Shown: in pieces, positions 1 to 6,648 of the stretch
How positions within the stretch are numbered: the stretch's first letter is position 1
Layout of the letters: each line of letters opens with the position of its first letter
NCBI GenBank assembly: GCA_045603745.1
Contig: JAZUMQ010000007.1
Location: 1 to 41,499 of the forward strand
Direction: 5' to 3'
Length of the DNA: 41,499 nucleotides
Source of the DNA: RGIG995 sp045603745
GTDB lineage: Bacteria; Bacillota; Clostridia; Oscillospirales; UBA644
The notes under the pieces: model-generated
What the model saw: only the letters and a program-made list of their open reading frames with translations
What the model was told of the DNA's origin: nothing
Database searches by the model: none
Position numbers and translations under genes: made by a program

Positions 1-86
1 ATTTCTGTATACAATCAAGAACTCTCCCGCAATGCGGGAGAGCTCTTTTATTCTTGTTCTTCCTGATTCTTTTTGGTAACGGTAAC
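1..86. repeat. Artefactual copy of bases 171-256
   Basis: These 86 bases are identical to 171-256, which contain the 3' end and terminator hairpin of the CNNM gene. The two copies are separated exactly by a sequencing adapter (87-170). One insert-adapter-insert unit is what reading around a short circular DNBSEQ template would give, so I infer that this copy is not genomic. It should be trimmed. Confidence 0.93.
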
Positions 87-170
87 AAGTCGGGGGCCAA
101 GCGGGCTTAGGAAGACAAATCCCCACTACAACTCCTTGGCTCACAGAACGACATGGCTACGATCCGACTT
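87..170. other. MGI/DNBSEQ sequencing adapter with barcode
   Basis: Bases 87-118 match the MGI read-1 adapter (starts AAGTCGG, ends AGGAAGACAA) apart from two G substitutions at 94 and 105. Bases 129-170 match the reverse complement of the 42-base MGI read-2 adapter (starts CAACTCCTTGG, ends GATCCGACTT) exactly. The ten bases between them (119-128, ATCCCCACTA) sit where the sample barcode lies. This is recalled from the published adapter sequences; it is library DNA, not biology. Confidence 0.96.
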
Positions 171-186
171 ATTTCTGTATACAATC

Positions 187-217
187 AAGAACTCTCCCGC
201 AATGCGGGAGAGCTCTT
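187..217 (-). terminator. Hairpin after the CNNM gene
   Basis: A 9-bp perfect stem (192-200 with 204-212, GC-rich, loop AAT) extends outward through a partly paired AAGA/TCTT. It begins one base past the stop codon of the minus-strand gene. The U-tract on the minus side is weak (TTCTTGATT), so termination efficiency is uncertain. Confidence 0.7.
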
Positions 218-1519
218 TTATTCTTGTTCTTCCTGATTCTTTTTGGTAACGGTAACCGTTTCAATCCGACGATCAAAGACTTTGGTGACCTGCAACAACA
301 GCTCGTCGGTTTCGGTTTCGGGGGTGGAGCCGTCTTCGGGAACAGCCCCCAAAAGATCCAATACGTAACCGCCGAAGGTCTCGTATCCTTCCGCTTCCAA
401 TTCCACGTGCAAGGCTTCGGAGACTGCCGACGGAGAGGCGGATCCGGACACAATCCAGCGATTTTCTCCGGCAGAACGAATTTCTTCCGCTTCTCTGCCT
501 CGGAGGTTCCCCACCAAACAATCCAATAAATCGTGGAAGGTAACGACCCCTTGCATTCCGCCGTATTCGTCGATGAGAACGGCAAAGGTCTCCCCGGTCT
601 CCTTCATCTTGGAAAACAAAACGTCGGCTTTGCTGTGCTCGGGAACGAACATGGGCTTGATCCGGGCGGAAGCCACGGCAGATTCAAAGTCCGTCGTTCC
701 GGCGGCACGGAAGAATTGATCCGCGTCCAATACGTCCTGAATATCGTCTGCCGTTTCCCCGCAAATGGGATAATAAGAAAAGCGGGTTTCGTAAAGGATC
801 TTTTTCCAGGTTTCCACACTTTCCTCTTCATACAAGATCACGACGTCCCGGCGGTGGGTACAAATTTCACTCAAATCGGTATCGTCAAATTCAAAAATGT
901 TGCGGATCATTTCGGTTTCCGCTTTGTCGATGGTTCCTTTTTCGCTTCCCGATTCCAACATCATACAGATTTCTTCTTCGGTCACTTCATCGTCGCTTTC
1001 GTTGGGGTCAATCCGCATCATCCGCAAAACGCCGTTGGTGGATTTGGTCAAGATCCAAACGAAAGGCGCAAAAATAAAGGAAACGAAATTCAACAATCCC
1101 GCCAGTTGCAAGGCGGATTTATCGGGATCTTTCAAGGCGACCCGCTTGGGCACCAATTCCCCAAAAACGATGCTGAAAAAGGAAAGAAGAATCGTGATCA
1201 AAAACACGCAGACCGAATCCAAAACCCCTTCCGGCAGACCAACGCCGATCTTCAGCAGCCATTCCACCAAGGGTTCGGCGAAATTTTCTGCGGCATAAGC
1301 ACTTCCCAAAAAGCCCGCCAAGGTAATCGCAACCTGAACGGTGGACAAAAACCGGGAGGGATTGGAGGTCAGGGACAACAGACGCTTTGCCCGTTTGTCA
1401 CCGTCGGCGGCCAAATGCTCGATGCGGGCGGCATTGGACGAGATCATCGCCGTTTCCGCGCTGGCAAAAATCGCATTAAGCGCGATTAAGATAATTTGTA
1501 ATACGATAGCACCTAACAT
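218..1519 (-). CDS. CNNM/CorC (HlyC) family membrane transporter-like protein
   Basis: A 433-residue protein with the layout of the CNNM/CorC family, linked to magnesium and other divalent-cation efflux and often mis-annotated as hemolysin C. The N-terminal DUF21 region (about residues 1-190) has several hydrophobic helices and the family-typical FGELVPKRVAL segment. A CBS pair follows (about 205-335, with MFVPEHSKADVLF and VLIDEYGGMQGVVT), then a CorC_HlyC C-terminal domain and an acidic tail. The ATG start is preceded by a GAGG-type site. It is transcribed alone, behind a leader of about 215 nt that contains a terminator-like hairpin. The stop lies immediately before a hairpin. The cation is unknown; the family assignment is firm. 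Confidence 0.9.
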   Translation of the reverse strand: MLGAIVLQIILIALNAIFASAETAMISSNAARIEHLAADGDKRAKRLLSLTSNPSRFLSTVQVAITLAGFLGSAYAAENFAEPLVEWLLKIGVGLPEGVLDSVCVFLITILLSFFSIVFGELVPKRVALKDPDKSALQLAGLLNFVSFIFAPFVWILTKSTNGVLRMMRIDPNESDDEVTEEEICMMLESGSEKGTIDKAETEMIRNIFEFDDTDLSEICTHRRDVVILYEEESVETWKKILYETRFSYYPICGETADDIQDVLDADQFFRAAGTTDFESAVASARIKPMFVPEHSKADVLFSKMKETGETFAVLIDEYGGMQGVVTFHDLLDCLVGNLRGREAEEIRSAGENRWIVSGSASPSAVSEALHVELEAEGYETFGGYVLDLLGAVPEDGSTPETETDELLLQVTKVFDRRIETVTVTKKNQEEQE

Positions 1520-1735
1520 AAAATAAGTATCCTCAATTTCTTTGAAAAATTCAACTTAAAAAACGACAAACGGACATACCCTATCCCCCGATAGGGTATG
1601 CCCGTATTCATTTAAAAAAGCAGATGGTATGCACCCGGAGGGATGGGGTCTGCCCCCGCCCTACTGCCGCAATCGTCCATTCCGCTTTCACCGTCTCTTT
1701 CATTGTTCGGAGTAAAAAACGTTTCTCCGTAGTTG
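1520..1735 (-). promoter_or_regulatory. Long structured leader of the CNNM gene (possible attenuator or small RNA)
   Basis: Between a near-perfect minus-strand promoter (1742-1770) and the CNNM start lie about 215 nt without a convincing gene. Reading leftward there is a CGGAG/CTCCG hairpin, a GC-rich stretch with GGGG/CCCC pairing near 1640-1660, and an intrinsic-terminator-like hairpin at 1571-1604. A 31-codon reading frame starting ATGAAAGAGACG has no Shine-Dalgarno site and atypical codons. The layout (promoter, structured RNA, terminator, gene) fits a cation-sensing attenuator or a free-standing small RNA. I could not match it to M-box or yybP-ykoY consensus elements. Confidence 0.5.
1571..1604 (-). 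terminator. Intrinsic terminator-like hairpin inside the CNNM leader
   Basis: Arms 1571-1585 and 1590-1604 form a 15-bp stem with one mismatch around a CCCC/GGGG loop. On the minus strand it is followed by TTTGTCGTTTTTTAAG, a good U-rich tract. It lies about 50 bases upstream of the CNNM start and downstream of that gene's apparent promoter. Confidence 0.65.
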
Positions 1736-1741
1736 TGCACT

Positions 1742-1770
1742 ATTATACCACAAAACATATCGTTTGTCAA
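1742..1770 (-). promoter_or_regulatory. Sigma-A promoter for the CNNM leader
   Basis: On the minus strand, TTGACA (1765-1770) and TATAAT (1742-1747) are separated by exactly 17 bases, giving a start near 1735. It diverges from the plus-strand promoter at 1785-1813, only 14 bases away. Confidence 0.8.
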
Positions 1771-1784
1771 GTGTTGCTTTTTTG

Positions 1785-1813
1785 TTGACAATTTCCAAAA
1801 AATATGATATAAT
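1785..1813 (+). promoter_or_regulatory. Sigma-A promoter of the YD-repeat protein gene
   Basis: TTGACA (1785-1790), a 17-base spacer and TATAAT (1808-1813) match the consensus exactly. The ribosome site AAAGGAGG follows just before the ATG at 1847. Confidence 0.85.
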
Positions 1814-1846
1814 AAAGGCAGAAAAGTACACAAAGGAGGAAACTCG

Positions 1847-3211
1847 ATGAGCTCTGATTACCCAAAGAAAAAAGACCTACTCACGAAAACCGAAACCACG
1901 GAAAACCCCATTGACCGGTTAAACACGGAAGCAGAAGCAAAAAAAGAGGCGAAGATACACAAGAAAAAACGCCTGAAACCGTGGCTCGTCATCGGGACTT
2001 CCACCCTTGCGGCAACGATCGGAATCGTAGTGCTCTATACCGGCGTATTCCAACCCATGATCCGTTACAATTTCGCCCTGAAACAACTGGAAAAGGGCAA
2101 TTACAAAAATGCCTATTCCCTCTTCTGCAAAGCAGACGGATATAAGGATTCGGAAGATTATCTCGCCTGTTTCTCCACCCAATATGAGAAAAAAGTAATA
2201 ACGACGGTCGACGGCACCCACACGATAGAATTTGAATACGATGATCACGGCAAGCTTCTCTCTCAAAAGAACGACGGAGAAATTATAGAAACCGGTGAAT
2301 ATGTTTACGACGATGCGGGGAATCTGCTGAAAGAAACGATTTACGGCGAAGCCGGAAATCTCAGCTACGAATGTGTATACAAACGAAGTTCCGACGGGAA
2401 TCTGATTGAAACGTCGTACACGGAAGACCGGGAATCTTTTGAAATCTCAAAATACAATGAAAAGGGCAAAATCCTATCCAAAACCAAAAATGGAACCATC
2501 TCCGAAGAATATTTCTACTACGAAAACGGTTCTCTCGCCGAAGATCGGCACTATTATTGGAACGGTTCTTCCGACGCCGTGGTTTGCGTTACAAAGTACA
2601 ACGAAGATGGCAAAAAGATTCTTTATACCGAAAACGGAAAGGTCATCAGCGAAACTGCTTACAACGAATACGGAGACGTGATCCGAGAGAAATACGACGT
2701 TGATTCCTACGGTCATGAAAGCACCTACGAGTATAAATATAAGTCGGGAAAACCGGTAAAATCAACGAAGACAACGATCTATAAAGGCGGAGAGACCTTC
2801 GTTACCACCGAAAAATACAAGTACGACTCCAGCGGAAAGATCGTAAAAAACGTTGGCATATGCAGAAATTCGGACGGAAACGGGAGCGTATGGAGAGTTT
2901 CAGAAAATCGATCTATGGAGCTTTTCAAATATGATGACGGATTTCGTATTGATATATCGGGGAAAAAATTACACTTTTATCTGACCTTGCGCTTAAATGA
3001 AACGGAAGAAGGTCCGTTCTCCTTCCCCATCGGGGTCAAATTTGAATTCGACCGCTACAAGTCCGGACTCCGAACCGGAGAAGTCGGTATGTGTTTCGGA
3101 AATTGCGACCCCTTTTCGGAAGACGAAACACTGAAAATCAGCACGGTCAAATACTCCGGATTCGCTGTAACCTATCACCCGGAACAAATGCCCACAAAAG
3201 ACGAAAACTGA
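1847..3211 (+). CDS. Membrane-anchored YD/RHS-like repeat protein
   Basis: A 454-residue protein of unknown role. A charged, lysine-rich cytoplasmic N-terminus (residues 1-44) precedes one transmembrane helix (about 45-68), so most of the chain should lie outside. Next comes a short TPR-like stretch (LEKGNYKNAYSLF, GYKDSEDY) common in clostridial surface proteins. About ten degenerate repeats of 20-25 residues follow, of the type YDxxGxLxxxxxxG (about 120-330), resembling the YD repeats of RHS proteins and wall-associated proteins. The last ~120 residues have no repeats that I recognise. There is no signal peptidase site or sortase motif. The gene is monocistronic, with its own consensus promoter and a shared terminator with groEL. 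Ligand or partner unknown. Confidence 0.75.
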   Translation: MSSDYPKKKDLLTKTETTENPIDRLNTEAEAKKEAKIHKKKRLKPWLVIGTSTLAATIGIVVLYTGVFQPMIRYNFALKQLEKGNYKNAYSLFCKADGYKDSEDYLACFSTQYEKKVITTVDGTHTIEFEYDDHGKLLSQKNDGEIIETGEYVYDDAGNLLKETIYGEAGNLSYECVYKRSSDGNLIETSYTEDRESFEISKYNEKGKILSKTKNGTISEEYFYYENGSLAEDRHYYWNGSSDAVVCVTKYNEDGKKILYTENGKVISETAYNEYGDVIREKYDVDSYGHESTYEYKYKSGKPVKSTKTTIYKGGETFVTTEKYKYDSSGKIVKNVGICRNSDGNGSVWRVSENRSMELFKYDDGFRIDISGKKLHFYLTLRLNETEEGPFSFPIGVKFEFDRYKSGLRTGEVGMCFGNCDPFSEDETLKISTVKYSGFAVTYHPEQMPTKDEN

Positions 3212-3237
3212 CGGTCTGATTTTTCAACATATCAAAA

Positions 3238-3269
3238 AAAGATCCCCCGGAAACTTCCGGGGGATCTTT
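3238..3269. terminator. Bidirectional terminator between YD-repeat gene and groEL
   Basis: A 14-bp perfect stem (3238-3251 with 3256-3269) has loop AACT and a CCCCCGG core. On the minus strand it is followed by seven Ts, ideal for groEL; on the plus strand the tract is weaker (CTTTGTGCTT). The flanking genes are convergent. Confidence 0.88.
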
Positions 3270-3285
3270 GTGCTTAAGTTACGGA

Positions 3286-4923
3286 TCAATACATTCCGCC
3301 GGCGTTGGCTGCAGCGGCAGCGGCGGCGGCATCTGCGGCGGGATCTTTCTTATCGGCAACGACCGACTCGGTGGTCAGGATCATTGCGGCGGCGGAAGAC
3401 GCGTTTTCGATGGCGGAACGGGTGACCTTGGTGGGGTCAACGATGCCGGCGTCGAACATATCGCAGTAAACTTCCTTATAAGCGTCGTAGCCGTAGTTCT
3501 TCTTGTCGGAATTCTTAATGCGGTCAACGATGATCGAACCGTCGATTCCGGCGTTAGTGGCGATCTGACGAACCGGGGCTTCCAGAGCAGAAAGCACGAT
3601 CTTAATGCCGGTCTGTTCGTCCACTTCGTCGGTGGCCTCCAGCAAAGCGGCAACTGCGGGAATGGCGTTGATATAAGCCGTTCCGCCGCCGGCGACCATG
3701 CCTTCTTCCACGGCGGCCTTGGTGGCTGCCAGAGCATCTTCGATGCGGAGTTTCTTTTCTTTCATTTCCACTTCGGTAGCGGCTCCGACTTTAATGACGG
3801 CAACCCCTCCTGCCAACTTCGCCAGACGTTCTTGCAATTTTTCCCGATCGAAATCAGAAGTGGTGGTTTCAATGGCTTTGCGGATCTGAGCGACCCGGGC
3901 AGAGATGGCGTTCTTGTCACCCTTTCCGCCAACGATGACGGTATTTTCCTTCTGAACCTTTACCTGATTGGCGCGACCCAAAAGATCCATGGTCGCACTC
4001 TTCAGATCCAGACCGATTTCTTCGCTGACAACGGTACCGCCGGTGAGAATGGCAATATCCTGAAGCATTTCTTTCCGACGATCGCCGAATCCGGGGGCTT
4101 TAACGGCAACGCAGGTAAAGGTGCCGCGCAACTTATTGACAATCAGCGTGGACAGAGCTTCCCCTTCCACGTCCTCGGCGATGATAACCAGTTTTTTCCC
4201 GGACTGAACGATTTGTTCCAACAAAGGAAGAAGTTCCTGAATGTTGGAGATCTTCTTATCGGTAATCAAAATGAAGGCGTCGTCGATAACCGCTTCCATT
4301 TTGTCCGTATCGGTGACCATATAGGGGGTGATATAACCCCGGTCAAACATCATACCTTCCACTACTTCACTGTAGGTTTCGGCGGTCTTGCTTTCTTCCA
4401 CGGTAATAACGCCGTCGTTGGTGACCTTTTCCATGGCTTCCGCAATCAATGTTCCGATGGTTTCATCGGCGGAAGAAACGGTGGCGACCCGGGCAATATC
4501 GTCGGAAGATGCGACGGTCTTGGAATTTGCCTTAATTTCCGCAACGGCGGTGGCAACGGCTTTCTGAATTCCTTTTTTCAAGACGATGGGATTCGCACCG
4601 GCGGTGACGTTTTTCATACCCTCCCGAACCAGAGCCTGTGCAAGCAGGGTAGCGGTGGTGGTACCGTCTCCTGCAATGTCGTTGGTTTTGGTGGAAACTT
4701 CCTTAACCAGTTGAGCGCCCATGTTTTCAAAGGGATCGTCCAATTCCACTTCCTTGGCGATGGTCACGCCGTCGTTGGTGATGAGGGGAGAACCGTATTT
4801 GCGGTCAAGAACCACGTTACGACCCTTGGGGCCCAAGGTAATTTTCACGGTGTCAGCCAGTTGATTGACACCCCGTTCCAGCGCCTTGCGGGCTTCTTCT
4901 CCGTAAAGAATCTGTTTTGCCAT
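3286..4923 (-). CDS. groEL: 60-kDa chaperonin GroEL
   Basis: GroEL (Cpn60), 545 residues, the usual length. It forms the double-ring ATP-driven folding chamber in the cytoplasm together with GroES. Visible family motifs are the N-terminal KITLGPKGRNVVLD, the ATP-binding GDGTTTATLLAQ, the apical GYITPYMVT and the equatorial GGGTAYINA. The C-terminus is alanine-rich and ends GGMY; this flexible tail is a variant of the usual GGM repeat. I start at the ATG at 4923 (MAKQ...), with AGGAGTG upstream; an in-frame TTG six bases further up is unlikely. It follows groES by 13 bases and shares its CIRCE-controlled promoter. Confidence 0.98.
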   Translation of the reverse strand: MAKQILYGEEARKALERGVNQLADTVKITLGPKGRNVVLDRKYGSPLITNDGVTIAKEVELDDPFENMGAQLVKEVSTKTNDIAGDGTTTATLLAQALVREGMKNVTAGANPIVLKKGIQKAVATAVAEIKANSKTVASSDDIARVATVSSADETIGTLIAEAMEKVTNDGVITVEESKTAETYSEVVEGMMFDRGYITPYMVTDTDKMEAVIDDAFILITDKKISNIQELLPLLEQIVQSGKKLVIIAEDVEGEALSTLIVNKLRGTFTCVAVKAPGFGDRRKEMLQDIAILTGGTVVSEEIGLDLKSATMDLLGRANQVKVQKENTVIVGGKGDKNAISARVAQIRKAIETTTSDFDREKLQERLAKLAGGVAVIKVGAATEVEMKEKKLRIEDALAATKAAVEEGMVAGGGTAYINAIPAVAALLEATDEVDEQTGIKIVLSALEAPVRQIATNAGIDGSIIVDRIKNSDKKNYGYDAYKEVYCDMFDAGIVDPTKVTRSAIENASSAAAMILTTESVVADKKDPAADAAAAAAAANAGGMY

Positions 4924-4936
4924 AATCAATCACTCC

Positions 4937-5221
4937 TTATTCCACAATGGCAAGAATATCTTCCTGCTTGACGATGGTGTATTCCACGTCGTCGATCTTC
5001 ACTTCGGTGCCGGTATACTTGGCGGTAATAACACGATCGCCGACGTTTACGTACATTTCAACTTCTTTGCCGTCCACGATTCCACCGGGACCAACGGCAA
5101 CCACTTCCATAACCTGAGGTTTTTCCTTGGCGGAACCGGCAAGAATGATGCCGCTTTTCGTGGTTTCTTCCGCTTCCACGGATTTGACGACGACGCGGTC
5201 GAGTAAAGGTTTTAAATTCAT
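4937..5221 (-). CDS. groES: 10-kDa co-chaperonin GroES
   Basis: GroES (Cpn10), 94 residues, full length; the heptameric lid of the GroEL chamber. It has the family's LLDRVVVK start, a mobile-loop segment (EAEETTKSGIILAGSAKEK) and the conserved VGPG and VGDRVI elements. It is the first gene of a bicistronic groES-groEL operon, with GGAGGCG ahead of the ATG. The promoter and CIRCE operator lie within 110 bases upstream, implying HrcA repression relieved by heat or misfolded protein. hrcA itself is not in the window. Confidence 0.98.
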   Translation of the reverse strand: MNLKPLLDRVVVKSVEAEETTKSGIILAGSAKEKPQVMEVVAVGPGGIVDGKEVEMYVNVGDRVITAKYTGTEVKIDDVEYTIVKQEDILAIVE

Positions 5222-5267
5222 ACTGAAAACGCCTCCGTTTCAAATAATTCATTACTGATTTCAAAAA

Positions 5268-5294
5268 TTAGCACTCATTCACATCAAGTGCTAA
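5268..5294. promoter_or_regulatory. CIRCE operator (HrcA binding site)
   Basis: TTAGCACTC (5268-5276), nine bases, then AAGTGCTAA (5286-5294). This matches the CIRCE consensus TTAGCACTC-N9-GAGTGCTAA with one change in the right arm. It sits over the expected transcription start of groES. Confidence 0.95.
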
Positions 5295-5298
5295 AACT

Positions 5299-5327
5299 AT
5301 TATAGCCATAAATTGGAAGGAATTCAA
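5299..5327 (-). promoter_or_regulatory. groESL promoter
   Basis: On the minus strand, TTGAAT (5322-5327), a 17-base spacer and TATAAT (5299-5304) put the start near 5292, inside the CIRCE operator. The stretch from here to 5425 shows no gene. Confidence 0.85.
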
Positions 5328-5425
5328 TGGATAAACTGTGAATTGTTTGTGTCATTTTCTTGAACCCTAAAAGGGGCAAAATTTCGTTATTTCCAAACAT
5401 TTTATGGTTTTTTGCCTCTGTGGTA

Positions 5426-5454
5426 TTGACAAGTCCGCTATTATATAGTATAAT
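5426..5454 (+). promoter_or_regulatory. Promoter of the yybS-gdpP-rplI-dnaB run
   Basis: TTGACA (5426-5431), 17 bases, TATAAT (5449-5454): an exact consensus. The leader to 5526 holds a small GC-rich hairpin (GCCCG...CGGGC near 5489-5505). No other good promoter was noticed before 16799, so this may drive the whole ten-gene run. Confidence 0.85.
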
Positions 5455-5526
5455 ATCTAATACTCTATAACATGACACAACGCGCGCGCCCGGGAAATGC
5501 GGGCATAAAATAGGAGCATTTTTCTC

Positions 5527-6648
5527 ATGAGTCAAAGCAAAAATCTGAAAATGATATATCCCATCGTTGGAAGCGCCATCGCCCTGTGCGGAACCGGGGC
5601 GCTCTTCCTCGGTCTTTGGGGAACGTGGCTTGCCTGCTGTCTTGCCGCAAACGTTTTCCTTGCCGCCGGATTGGTCTGCGGAACCGAAATCAAAACCGTT
5701 CGCCGCAAAAATCCCATGGCACAATTTTCGGAAGAGGAACCTGCGGAATTAGAAGGGCAAATGTATCGCGTTCCGTTTCTCTCGGTTCTCATAGCAATTC
5801 TCGTAGCGGTCATCGCCGGGCTGATTTCCGGCTCCGGGATTATAGGACTTTTGGTTCTGTTCACTTGGGGTGGATTGGGAATTCCCCTCGGGGCGTGCGT
5901 TTTGACCCGCACCGACTTCGGTCTTTCCCTGCAGACGGGGTTGATCTCGTCGATCGTGTTGACTGCCCTTGGCGGCGCAATTCAGATCTTCATTTCTTCC
6001 CCCGGTCATTCCTTTGATCCGAAATACTGTTTTGAGCAGATCGTAACAGCCATAAAAACTCCCCTTGTGTCGATCCTGACCCAAGCACAGGAACTGGCCC
6101 AATCCCAAAATATTGTTTTGCCCGACGGAACGAACCTGTCGGAACTTCTGTCCTCGATCCCGGTAGAAGAAGCGGCAACCCAATCGATCAACACCTTCCT
6201 CTCTATCGTGCCCGGGCTTTTTGCCATTGCCATCTTGTTCCTCTCCTGTATCATTTGGTGGGGAATGAAAACGGCGCTGAAAAAAGACTCCAAGGTCGAG
6301 ACCAAATATATGGGGAGATTGGACGGATACCGCCCCGGAGCAATCATTTCTCCCATCTACCTTCTCTTCTTCCTTGCCAATCTGTTTGCGGAAAACGGCT
6401 CTGCCCTTCAGATCGCGTCCATGAACGTAGTCTACGTGGTCTCTGCGGTGCTGACCTTCGCCGGATTTTCCGTGATTCTTTATTTTATCAATACCCGAGC
6501 CCCTTCGGTTACCGCCCGCGTATTTTTGACCGTCGCCACCGTGGCGGTGAGTCTGTCGTCCTGTGGCGGATCGCTGCTGCTTTTCTTAGGGTTGTTCTCT
6601 GCAGGGCGTGATCTTCGGGGACTTTTCGGAGGAGGAACGTACCGATGA
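5527..6648 (+). CDS. YybS-like (DUF2232) integral membrane protein
   Basis: A 373-residue polytopic membrane protein with about eight hydrophobic segments: two at the N-terminus (about 10-50), a cluster at 80-155, one at 225-245 and three at 265-365. I assign it to the YybS/DUF2232 family mainly from context, because yybS lies directly upstream of gdpP, rplI and the replicative helicase in Bacillus. Membrane topology and length agree with that. A hydrophilic loop (about 160-220) has amphipathic helices. The stop overlaps the gdpP start (ATGA). The molecular function of the family is not established; an S-component-like transporter or a partner of GdpP are possibilities. Confidence 0.75.
   Translation: MSQSKNLKMIYPIVGSAIALCGTGALFLGLWGTWLACCLAANVFLAAGLVCGTEIKTVRRKNPMAQFSEEEPAELEGQMYRVPFLSVLIAILVAVIAGLISGSGIIGLLVLFTWGGLGIPLGACVLTRTDFGLSLQTGLISSIVLTALGGAIQIFISSPGHSFDPKYCFEQIVTAIKTPLVSILTQAQELAQSQNIVLPDGTNLSELLSSIPVEEAATQSINTFLSIVPGLFAIAILFLSCIIWWGMKTALKKDSKVETKYMGRLDGYRPGAIISPIYLLFFLANLFAENGSALQIASMNVVYVVSAVLTFAGFSVILYFINTRAPSVTARVFLTVATVAVSLSSCGGSLLLFLGLFSAGRDLRGLFGGGTYR

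Noticed and set aside
1..170. A real tandem duplication or small element with inverted ends (AAGTCGG...CCGACTT) at the start
   Set aside because: The inverted ends are the shared first bases of the two MGI adapters, and the interior matches those adapters and a barcode.
533..1489. A 318-codon plus-strand frame opposite the CNNM gene
   Set aside because: Low-complexity His/Gly/Phe composition, no start signal, and the opposite strand encodes a clear family protein.
1612..1833. A 73-codon minus-strand frame, and within it a 31-codon frame, as a leader gene of CNNM
   Set aside because: The first starts upstream of the promoter; the second lacks a ribosome site and shows atypical codons. The region is better read as structured RNA.
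3268..4971. A 567-codon open frame on the plus strand opposite groEL
   Set aside because: It is a shadow of groEL: Gly/Asn/Phe-rich with no domain, no ribosome site, and it exists because of codon bias in the true gene.
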